24,487 nt of DNA from DATAYF01 sp036272735 (lineage in GTDB: Bacteria; Chloroflexota; Ktedonobacteria; Ktedonobacterales; Ktedonobacteraceae): positions 1-24,487 of the forward strand of contig DATAYF010000120.1 of the NCBI GenBank assembly GCA_036272735.1, in the 5' to 3' direction. This document shows positions 15,561-21,456 of the stretch, one piece after another. Both the position numbers and the translations under genes were made by a program. The notes beneath the pieces are model-generated. The model did not search any database, was not told the origin of the DNA, and saw only the letters and a list, made by a program, of their open reading frames with translations. Positions within the stretch are counted from its first letter, which is position 1. Each line of letters starts with the position of its first letter.

Positions 15561-15756
15561 ATGTAAGGACCGATTTATCATTTTTCAAAACGTAATCTGA
15601 CGATGCTGTTAACACGATGGAACGTGCAAGAGACGTAGGGACCGATTTATCGTGTCCGCCGTGCCTTATCGACCAGCACGCACCGCAGCCGGAACGTTGC
15701 CAGCGCTGGGCACGTTGATTGGCAGTGTACGGCGGACACGATAAATCGGTCCCTAC
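15561..15756. repeat. MITE-like palindromic element plus a solo arm
   Basis: A 28-nt arm (15635-15662, beginning GTAGGGACCGATTTATCG) is repeated as its exact reverse complement at 15729-15756 around a 66-nt centre. Pairing continues with GCC/GGC (663-665 with 721-723) after a bulge. A shorter, diverged copy of the arm (TGTAAGGACCGATTTATCA) stands alone at 15562-15580 in the same orientation as the left arm. No ORF of merit lies inside and no target duplication is evident. It fills most of the 349-nt gap between purB and the mannosyltransferase gene and would form a long hairpin in that gene's leader. Confidence 0.75.
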
Positions 15757-15808
15757 AAGCATTCCATCCCTCTCTTCCGTCCTGGCTCTCCACTTCTCTA
15801 TCACTCTT

Positions 15809-15836
15809 AACGTATAGAGCAAGCTATACGTGTCAA
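15809..15836 (-). promoter_or_regulatory. promoter with overlapping palindrome, mannosyltransferase/isomerase operon
   Basis: On the minus strand TTGACA (15831-15836) is followed after 16 nt by TACGTT (15809-15814). The spacer and -10 box are covered by the perfect inverted repeat CGTATAG-N6-CTATACG (15811-15830), a good repressor-site geometry. Transcript start would be near 15802. The -10 match is modest, and the palindrome could instead be a weak hairpin after purB, though no U-tract follows it. Confidence 0.5.
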
Positions 15837-15869
15837 GCTACGTGCTTACCTTCCCCTCAGCATCGTGTA

Positions 15870-17180
15870 TTATAGGCCAATGCGCTTAAAGGTCGTGTCG
15901 ATATATTTGGTATAATAGTCGGTATTCATCAATTGTGCCAGTTCTTCACGAGTGAGGTAGCGCGTCACTTCCGCGTCGCTGCTCATAGCATCCAATAGGG
16001 CTGGTCCCTGGATCGGGCCGTGGCTTGCCATTTTCCAGACCTGCTTGGCGTTGCGCTGCACCATCTTATACGCCTCCTGGCGACCCACGCCCTTGTCGAT
16101 GAGGCCGAGCAGGAGTTGTTGTGAGAAGAGCAGCCCGCCGGTCATGTGCAGGTTGGCAAGCATGCGCTCGCTATCGACATCCAGGTCTTGCATCACGTTG
16201 GTGAAAATGTGCAGCATGTAGTCCAGCAGCGTGCAGGCGTCGGGGATGATGATACGCTCGCCGGAGGAGTGGCTGATATCGCGCTCGTGCCAGAGGGCCA
16301 CGTTCTCCATCGCCGTAACCGAGAAGCCACGCAAGACACGCGCCAGGCCGCAGATGCGCTCACACAGTTCGGGATTGCGCTTGTGGGGCATCGCCGAGGA
16401 GCCTTGTTGACCCGCGCCAAAGGGTTCGAATGCTTCGCTGACCTCTGTACGCTGCAAGTGGCGAATCTCCTGTGCCATCTTCTCTAGCGAACTGCCGATC
16501 AAGGCCAGCGTCGTCATAAAGTGGGCGTGACGGTCGCGTTGCACGATCTGGCTGGAAACCGGCTCGACGCCCAGGCCCATCTGTTCGCACACATATTCTT
16601 CGATCTGTGGCGGAACGGAGGCATGCGTGCCAACGGGACCGGAAATTTTGCCGACGGTGACCTGTTCCAGGGCCGCCGCCAGGCGTTGCTGGTTGCGGCG
16701 CAGTTCATCGACCCACAGCGCCATCTTGAGGCCGAAGGTCAGTGGCTCGGCGTGAATGCCGTGCGAACGACCCGCCATCAACGTATATTTGTGCGTGACT
16801 GCGACCTCTGCCACCGCCTGCACCAATTTGCTGAGCTTGCCGGTGAGCAATATACCCGCCTCTTTGAGTTGCGAGGCCAGACCGGTGTCGAGTACGTCCG
16901 AGGAGGTCATGCCCAGGTGGATAAAACGCCCCTCGGGTCCCAGCTGCTCCTGAATTGAACGCAGGAAGGAGATCACGTCGTGGTGGGTCTCGGCCTCTAT
17001 TTCGTGCATACGCTGAGCGTTGTAGTTCGCGTTGCGAATTTTCTCGATGGCGTCGGCCGGAATGACCCCTTCGCGTGCCCAGCCTTCGCAGGCCAGCAGC
17101 TCTACCTGGAGCCACTTATCTGTTTTATGCGCCTCTGACCAGATAGCTCCCATTTCTGGCAATGTATATCTTTCAATCAT
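15870..17180 (-). CDS. purB: adenylosuccinate lyase
   Basis: This 436-aa enzyme releases fumarate from adenylosuccinate (giving AMP) and from SAICAR in purine synthesis. The fumarase/aspartase superfamily signature GSSAMPHKRNP is near residues 261-271 and holds the catalytic serine loop. TSSDVLDTGLASQL and GRSHGIHAEPLTFG carry the conserved substrate-binding and general-acid residues, and KISGPVGTHASVPPQIE is typical. The length matches the Bacillus-type short PurB (about 430 aa). ATG 17180 gives MIERYTLPEMG, a standard start, with AGAGGA 10 nt upstream. It stands alone, not in a pur cluster. No clear promoter was found in the 200 nt upstream. Confidence 0.96.
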   Translation of the reverse strand: MIERYTLPEMGAIWSEAHKTDKWLQVELLACEGWAREGVIPADAIEKIRNANYNAQRMHEIEAETHHDVISFLRSIQEQLGPEGRFIHLGMTSSDVLDTGLASQLKEAGILLTGKLSKLVQAVAEVAVTHKYTLMAGRSHGIHAEPLTFGLKMALWVDELRRNQQRLAAALEQVTVGKISGPVGTHASVPPQIEEYVCEQMGLGVEPVSSQIVQRDRHAHFMTTLALIGSSLEKMAQEIRHLQRTEVSEAFEPFGAGQQGSSAMPHKRNPELCERICGLARVLRGFSVTAMENVALWHERDISHSSGERIIIPDACTLLDYMLHIFTNVMQDLDVDSERMLANLHMTGGLLFSQQLLLGLIDKGVGRQEAYKMVQRNAKQVWKMASHGPIQGPALLDAMSSDAEVTRYLTREELAQLMNTDYYTKYIDTTFKRIGL

Positions 17181-17378
17181 GTTGTTTCGATCCTCTGTGG
17201 TGTTATAACGGACAGTGTCGGGCTAACGCCACAACGCATGTCGATGTGTGCTCTGTGTTGTAGTGTATCATAGTCGCTATGGCGAGTCATGGGAGGTGCC
17301 AGACAAGAATATGTGTTGGCAATATTGCAACGCAATGTTTACATAATACGTATAAAGTAAAGAATATTTGGAGCGTTA

Positions 17379-17501
17379 TTACGGCCGGTAGACAAAAAGA
17401 GCTGTTTGTAGATCGTCCTCGAATTTGAAAGGGGAGGAAAACAGCCGGTACAGCATGTAGCACACCGCCATCGTCACCACCGATGCACCATTGAGCGGCA
17501 T
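17379..17501 (-). CDS. possible 40-aa hydrophobic small protein
   Basis: An ATG at 17501, preceded by AAGGAA at a 10-nt distance, opens a frame ending at TAA 17379. Residues 6-21 (ASVVTMAVCYMLYRLF) are hydrophobic enough for a membrane anchor, followed by SSPFKFEDDLQTALFVYRP. Codon choice resembles that of the real genes nearby. I know no family for it. It could be a small membrane protein, the tail of a decayed gene, or chance. It lies 198 nt upstream of purB on the same strand. Confidence 0.3.
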   Translation of the reverse strand: MPLNGASVVTMAVCYMLYRLFSSPFKFEDDLQTALFVYRP

Positions 17502-17605
17502 TCGCTGTTTATTCCTTCACCGTTAGTGGATGTTATTAAGGAATAGACACGGACCCAGATCTGTTATCTATGGTACAATGACAATAAGCGTATAAAGAAC
17601 GAGCA

Positions 17606-17639
17606 AGAAGACCTGGTACTCGCTGAGGCCAGGTCTTCT
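17606..17639. repeat. perfect 11-bp hairpin without U-tract
   Basis: AGAAGACCTGG (17606-17616) pairs exactly with CCAGGTCTTCT (17629-17639) around a 12-nt loop. A TACAAT about 33 nt upstream hints at a transcript but has no -35 box. No run of T follows on either strand, so this is not a normal intrinsic terminator. It could be part of a small RNA or a binding site. Confidence 0.5.
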
Positions 17640-17696
17640 GGATGCTACGGTCGGTCGCCAACCTGAGCGAGAGGATTGCTTTCTTTCCCCCTCACC

Positions 17697-17725
17697 TTGA
17701 CGTTTACGCGCTGTGCATGTACAAT
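17697..17725 (+). promoter_or_regulatory. sigma70-type promoter of rpmE
   Basis: TTGACG (17697-17702), a 17-nt spacer and TACAAT (17720-17725) give a strong promoter, with transcript start near 17732. The leader of about 97 nt is G-rich around 17755-17780. L31 leaders in other phyla bind ribosomal protein for feedback; I could not match this one to a known leader motif. Confidence 0.8.
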
Positions 17726-17828
17726 CAGGCTTGATTTTGTTGATGAATAGGTTGCCGGGGGGGCTGGTCAGAGGTGGCCAACGTCTATCCCACAACTAGA
17801 CCATCACTATTGATTTCAGGGAGTGACA

Positions 17829-18044
17829 ATGAAACAGGGAATCCATCCAAAGTATGTCGAATCTACGGTGAGCTGCGCCTGTGGTAATAGCTTTACCACG
17901 CTGAGCACCAAGCCCGTACTCAAGGTCGACGTTTGCGCCAAGTGCCATCCATTCTTTACCGGCCAGCAGCGTATTCTTGACACCGCCGGTCGTGTCGAGC
18001 GCTTCCGCAGACGCTTTAACTTGCAAGAAGAAGAAGCTGAGTAG
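17829..18044 (+). CDS. rpmE: ribosomal protein L31, zinc-binding form
   Basis: This 71-aa protein of the large ribosomal subunit begins MKQGIHPKY, the standard L31 start. That is why ATG 17829 is chosen over GTG 17823; AGGGAG lies 5 nt before the ATG. The zinc ligands are complete: Cys16 and Cys18 (CACG) with Cys36 and Cys39 (VCAKCHPF). This is the C+ form that is replaced by a cysteine-free paralogue under zinc shortage in some bacteria. CHPFFTGQQRILDTAGRVERFRRRF is the conserved core. It is a single-gene unit with its own promoter and terminator. Confidence 0.98.
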   Translation: MKQGIHPKYVESTVSCACGNSFTTLSTKPVLKVDVCAKCHPFFTGQQRILDTAGRVERFRRRFNLQEEEAE

Positions 18045-18068
18045 GCGTATTGCGTGTACGTACGTCCA

Positions 18069-18108
18069 GGGATAAAGGTGCTTCACAAGGGCCCTTTATC
18101 CCTTTTTT
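18069..18108 (+). terminator. intrinsic terminator of rpmE
   Basis: GGGATAAAGG (18069-18078) pairs perfectly with CCTTTATCCC (18093-18102) and is followed directly by six T (18103-18108). It lies 24 nt after the rpmE stop codon. Confidence 0.93.
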
Positions 18109-18111
18109 GCT

Positions 18112-18214
18112 TACTACGTATCCGAAGACCTGAGCGCTTAGCGCTAGCCACGCAGTGGCGTTGGGGCTCGGAACAAGAACGTACTACGTATCCAAACATC
18201 TGAACGTAGATGTT
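18112..18214. repeat. 25-bp direct repeat and hairpin ahead of the GT28 gene
   Basis: Two copies of TACTACGTATCC-N-AA-N-A-N-CTGA-N-CG (18112-18136 and 18182-18206) match at 21 of 25 bases with a 70-bp period. The second runs into a perfect 7-bp hairpin, AACATCT-N6-AGATGTT (18195-18214), that contains the first ATG of the next gene (18210). The stretch between the copies includes CTGAGCGCTTAG, a near-palindrome. Regulatory repeats or a small duplication are possible. Confidence 0.5.
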
Positions 18215-19664
18215 AATAAGCAGGGGGGTGAGTCATCTGAGTCACCAGTTACCTTCAAAGCAACGCACCATTCTGTTCTTGATCGCTGATACCGGCGCGG
18301 GACACCGTAGTGCTGCCAATGCTATTACGAATGCAATCAATATTATTTCTCAGCACGAACAAGAAGAATGGCACGCTCGTATGGCTGCCAATCCCGGGGA
18401 TCGTGCTGTTGATGACGCTTTAGAACCTCCGACGTACCGTATCGAGATCGTTGATGTCTTCGCCGAATACAGCCGTTTTCCGCTGCGCGAAGCCGTGAAA
18501 TTGTACGGCCCTACCATTCGCTACAACCCCAAACTTTTCGGCGAGGTCTTCCATAAAAGCAACGGTCCAGGAACCGTGCTGACCGTGAATTCCCTGGCTA
18601 CACCACTGATCCTTAATGGCCTTTTGCGGCTTTTCACGACCGTCCAACCCGATATTATCGTCTCTATTCATCCACTGGTCAATTTTGTGACAGTCCGGGC
18701 ATTGCGCGAACTGAACATCAATATTCCCTTTATGACGGTTGTCACCGATCTGATCAGCGTGCACTATGCCTGGTTCTCTCCCGGCGTGGATGGCTACATT
18801 GTGCCAACTGAGCAAGCCAAACAGATCTATTTGAGTCGTGGGCTCGATGCCACTCGCGTCCATGTGCTCGGCATGCCTATCGATCCCAAGTTTACGCGCC
18901 CGCTTGCCAGCAAAGAAGAGCTACAGCGTAAATTCAACCTTAAGCCGGGCTTGCCTACGATACTCCTGGTGGGCGGCGGTGATGGTGCGGGTGGTCTACA
19001 TGCCGCCGTACGCGCTATCTCCAAAGCACACTTGCCCGTACAACTACTGGTAGTGACCGGACGTAATCGACGTTTATACGCGCAGTTACAGCGTTCTCGC
19101 TCCGCCTTGCGCGTTCCGGCGCAAATTTTTGGCTTCGTCAACAACATGCCGGAATTGATGCACGCCGCCGATGTGATAGTGACCAAGGCTGGTCCGGGCA
19201 CCATCTGCGAAGCGCTTTCATGCAAACTGCCCATCGTGCTGAGCGGCTACGTTCCCGGCCAGGAAGAGGGCAATGTCGAGTACGTGGTTAAGAATCATAT
19301 GGGAGCACTGGCGCTGGATCCGCGTGCCTTGATCGATATCCTGCGGCGCCTGATCAAACCTGGGTCCGCCGAGTTGCGCGAGTGGCAGCAGAACGCGGAA
19401 CGCTTGAGCCAGCCGATGGCCTCTTTTGAAATCGCGCGGTGTATTTTTCAGCATATGGCGGCTGGCGGTGGGCAACAGGCCTGGCATTCAAAGCAGTGGC
19501 AGAAGCGTCGGCGCTTGATGTCTGGACGTTTGCGTTCCGCAATTCGTATTCGTCGTTTCCGTACGCGCCCGCCGAAACCGTCAGTCAAGGGTCCACGCAT
19601 GAGTCGCCTGGCGCGCCTGGGTTCACGCAATCTTTCTGATGATCGACCAGAACGGCGCGATTGA
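18210..19664 (+). CDS. GT28 diacylglycerol glycosyltransferase (MGDG synthase-like)
   Basis: This 484-aa enzyme probably adds a sugar from a nucleotide-sugar donor to diacylglycerol at the inner membrane face. The N-terminal MGDG_synth domain starts ILFLIADTGAGHRSAANAI (GAGHRS is the acceptor-side signature) and includes DLISVHYAWFSPGVDGYIVPTEQAK. The C-terminal GT28 half has ILLVGGGDGAGGLHAAV, VVTGRNRRLYAQL and GFVNNMPELMHAADVIVTKAGPGTICEALSCKLPIVLSGYVPGQEEGN, the donor-binding site. An extra tail of about 65 residues is rich in Arg/Lys (KRRRLMSGRLRSAIRIRRFR...) and may bind membrane phosphate. The start is uncertain: ATG 18210 sits in a hairpin without a ribosome site, while AGGGGGG at 18222-18228 would better serve a start near 18237 (CTG). 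The phosphatase gene follows after 52 nt. Confidence 0.88.
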   Translation: MLISRGVSHLSHQLPSKQRTILFLIADTGAGHRSAANAITNAINIISQHEQEEWHARMAANPGDRAVDDALEPPTYRIEIVDVFAEYSRFPLREAVKLYGPTIRYNPKLFGEVFHKSNGPGTVLTVNSLATPLILNGLLRLFTTVQPDIIVSIHPLVNFVTVRALRELNINIPFMTVVTDLISVHYAWFSPGVDGYIVPTEQAKQIYLSRGLDATRVHVLGMPIDPKFTRPLASKEELQRKFNLKPGLPTILLVGGGDGAGGLHAAVRAISKAHLPVQLLVVTGRNRRLYAQLQRSRSALRVPAQIFGFVNNMPELMHAADVIVTKAGPGTICEALSCKLPIVLSGYVPGQEEGNVEYVVKNHMGALALDPRALIDILRRLIKPGSAELREWQQNAERLSQPMASFEIARCIFQHMAAGGGQQAWHSKQWQKRRRLMSGRLRSAIRIRRFRTRPPKPSVKGPRMSRLARLGSRNLSDDRPERRD

Positions 19665-19716
19665 GACCTTGTCTGCCAGCTTGAATCGATGATGTAATGC
19701 AAGAAGGATAGTGACA

Positions 19717-20424
19717 ATGCCTTTTGAACATATTCCGCCTCCTCCCGGTGCCGAACAAGACTTCACGACCGCCCCTGCGCCTGGTTCCGCTACACCGGTG
19801 GAGCGACCGGCAATAGCGTTTTCGCGCTCCCGCTGGTTTACGAGCGGCGTGGTGCGATTGCTCTACCGTGGTTGGACGCGTATCGCAGCGCGTCTCTTCC
19901 CAGAGAACTCGCGTGGTGAACGTATGGCGCGTGCGCTGCACATTCCTTTGCCCGATACGTTGAACATCAGTTGGGTCACGGACCATCTCGCCGTTGGTGG
20001 GCGTGTGCGTTCCGCAGATATTCCCGCGTTGGGGCGAGTTGGAGTGACGCACGTGGTCGATACGCGTGCGGAGTATCGTGATGATGCTCAAGCGTTGGCG
20101 CGTGCAAACATTGAGCTGTTATATCTGCCCACGCCCGATACGCAGCCCCTTTCTATGGAGCAATTGCGTGAAGGGGCCGCGTGGGTCAACGAGTGCATTG
20201 CGCGTGACGGACGAGTGTTGATTCACTGCGAGCACGGCGTCGGTCGTAGTGTGTTGTTGACGTGTGCCGCACTGGTGGGCGCGGGCATGCAAGCAGGCGA
20301 TGCGCTAGCTCTGGTAATGGAGAAGCGCTGGCAAGCAGCCCCTAATCAGCGCCAGATCGAGCGTCTACGCCAGTTTGAAGCCGTGCTCGACACGCCAGAT
20401 GCGCGGCAGCAACGTCGGGCCTAG
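19717..20424 (+). CDS. dual-specificity (tyrosine-type) protein phosphatase
   Basis: This 235-aa protein carries the cysteine phosphatase signature HCEHGVGRS, with nucleophile Cys171 and phosphate-binding Arg177, in VLIHCEHGVGRSVLLTCAALVGAGM. The upstream ISWVTDHLAVGGRVRSADIPALGRVGVTHVVDTRAEY is the usual DSP fold entry, and PTPDTQPLSMEQL supplies the general-acid Asp loop. About 75 N-terminal residues, Pro- and Arg-rich with a basic amphipathic part (VRLLYRGWTRIAARLF), precede the domain. ATG 19717 is preferred over GTG 19711 because AAGAAGGA lies 8 nt before it. It follows the GT28 gene and meets the HAD gene tail to tail with only 4 nt between stop codons. The target could be phosphotyrosine, phosphoinositide-like lipid head groups or RNA ends. 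Confidence 0.88.
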   Translation: MPFEHIPPPPGAEQDFTTAPAPGSATPVERPAIAFSRSRWFTSGVVRLLYRGWTRIAARLFPENSRGERMARALHIPLPDTLNISWVTDHLAVGGRVRSADIPALGRVGVTHVVDTRAEYRDDAQALARANIELLYLPTPDTQPLSMEQLREGAAWVNECIARDGRVLIHCEHGVGRSVLLTCAALVGAGMQAGDALALVMEKRWQAAPNQRQIERLRQFEAVLDTPDARQQRRA

Positions 20425-20428
20425 CGCG

Positions 20429-21289
20429 TTAGTGTTTGGGTGTGGCTGCGAGGATGTAGCGCTCGATAGCCTGTGCCACTCCATCTTCGGCGTTGCTGGC
20501 GGTGACTGCGTGCGCCTGTGCCCGAATCGTCTCCGTGGCCTGCCCCATCGCGACCCCCCAACCGGCTGCTCGCAACATTGCCAGATCGTTGGTGTTATCA
20601 CCCAGCGCCATAACCTGCTCCATATCGATATGCAATTGTTGCGCCAACGCTTGCACACCGGTCGCTTTTGAACACGTCGGGTGCATTACCGCCAGTTCCG
20701 AGCAATAATAATTCCCGCGTTTCACCATATCCCACGCGCAGTCCAGCGTGTCTATTTCCGGGATGAGCGCCAGAATTTCCTCTTCAGAAGCAAAGGCGAC
20801 GACCCGTAAAGGGTCTGGTTGCCCGTCGCAGAGCATCGCGTGCGGCATGCGATGGAGATTTTGCGGGTAGGTGGCGATGTAGGGGCCCAGGTGGACGTTG
20901 TCGAAGTCGGCGGGACCGGTCCAGGTCTCTTCGACATGCTGCGCATTGATCTGGTGCACGATGGGCTGTAGCTGCTGTTGCACCATGATGTTGACGGCAT
21001 GCTGAGCTGTAGATGCCGTCATGGGATGCGTGTAGAGCGTTTGCCCCTGTGGATGCTGCATGATGACGGCTCCATCACAGATAATTAGCGGGATAGCAAT
21101 GCCTAGCTCGTTGGCAATCGGCGCGGTATTATGGTAGCGTCGCCCGGTCGCCAATGTGACCACAACGCCCGCCTCTTGCGCAGCCTGTATGGCGCGACGC
21201 GTGCGTGGCGTAATGTGTCTTTGTGGATTGAGCAAGGTTCCATCGATATCTATGGAGAGCAATTTGATCTGCTGTGGTGGTGTTTCCAT
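20429..21289 (-). CDS. Cof-type HAD-superfamily phosphatase
   Basis: This 286-aa hydrolase has all HAD motifs: SIDIDGTLLNP with nucleophile Asp14 and general acid Asp16; motif II VTLATGRRY; a C2B-type cap in the middle; Lys in SKATGVQALAQQLHI; and motif IV MALGDNTNDLAMLRAAGWGVAMGQA. The cap type puts it in the Cof/YidA group, which dephosphorylates small sugar phosphates, flavin precursors or similar metabolites. The exact substrate cannot be read. ATG 21289 has only a weak ribosome site (AAGGA 12 nt upstream). It is transcribed from the promoter at 21341-21369, divergent from the HD gene, and ends 4 nt from the stop of the phosphatase on the other strand. Confidence 0.93.
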   Translation of the reverse strand: METPPQQIKLLSIDIDGTLLNPQRHITPRTRRAIQAAQEAGVVVTLATGRRYHNTAPIANELGIAIPLIICDGAVIMQHPQGQTLYTHPMTASTAQHAVNIMVQQQLQPIVHQINAQHVEETWTGPADFDNVHLGPYIATYPQNLHRMPHAMLCDGQPDPLRVVAFASEEEILALIPEIDTLDCAWDMVKRGNYYCSELAVMHPTCSKATGVQALAQQLHIDMEQVMALGDNTNDLAMLRAAGWGVAMGQATETIRAQAHAVTASNAEDGVAQAIERYILAATPKH

Positions 21290-21332
21290 ACCTGGTGAAT
21301 TATCCTTTTTGTCGCCCTTTAGTGCTGCATAC

Positions 21333-21369
21333 TATGCTCTAGCATAATATAGGGACCAGCAAAAGTCAA
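21333..21369 (-). promoter_or_regulatory. promoter of the HAD gene with overlapping palindrome
   Basis: On the minus strand TTGACT (21364-21369), 17 nt, then TATGCT (21341-21346). The 14-bp palindrome TATGCT-CT-AGCATA (21333-21346) covers the -10 box up to the predicted start near 21334, a possible operator. Confidence 0.6.
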
Positions 21370-21420
21370 AGCAAAAATAAATTCTGTGGTGTCTTTCCTC
21401 CGCTTATCCCCACGCGCTAT

Positions 21421-21450
21421 TCGACAAGCCTCCGCTACATCTGCTACAAT
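21421..21450 (+). promoter_or_regulatory. promoter of the HD gene, predicted leaderless
   Basis: TCGACA (21421-21426), an 18-nt spacer and TACAAT (21445-21450) end 6 nt before ATG 21457. Transcription would begin at or next to the A of the start codon. No ribosome-binding site precedes the ATG, which agrees with a leaderless mRNA. Confidence 0.65.
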
Positions 21451-21456
21451 TTTAGC

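Larger units (their letters stand above)
17181..17696. other. long intergenic region between purB and rpmE
   Basis: Apart from the possible 40-aa ORF at 17379-17501 and the hairpin at 17606-17639, I found nothing assignable. GCTGTTT and AAACAGC near 17402-17443 can pair, and a GCCGGTA word occurs twice close to them. There is no tRNA, no recognised riboswitch, and no purB promoter with both boxes. Confidence 0.45.

Noticed and set aside
15505..15822. 105-codon minus-strand frame between purB and the mannosyltransferase gene
   Set aside because: It crosses the palindromic element, solo arm and predicted promoter. The translation has no family resemblance and the region is explained by the repeat.
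17606..17639. Intrinsic terminator in the purB-rpmE gap
   Set aside because: The stem is perfect, but neither strand has a following U-tract and no gene ends nearby, so it is listed only as a hairpin.
19711..19719. Identical GTGACAATG context at rpmE and the phosphatase as a regulatory motif
   Set aside because: A nine-base coincidence at two start sites is weak evidence. In both cases the ribosome site simply favours the ATG.
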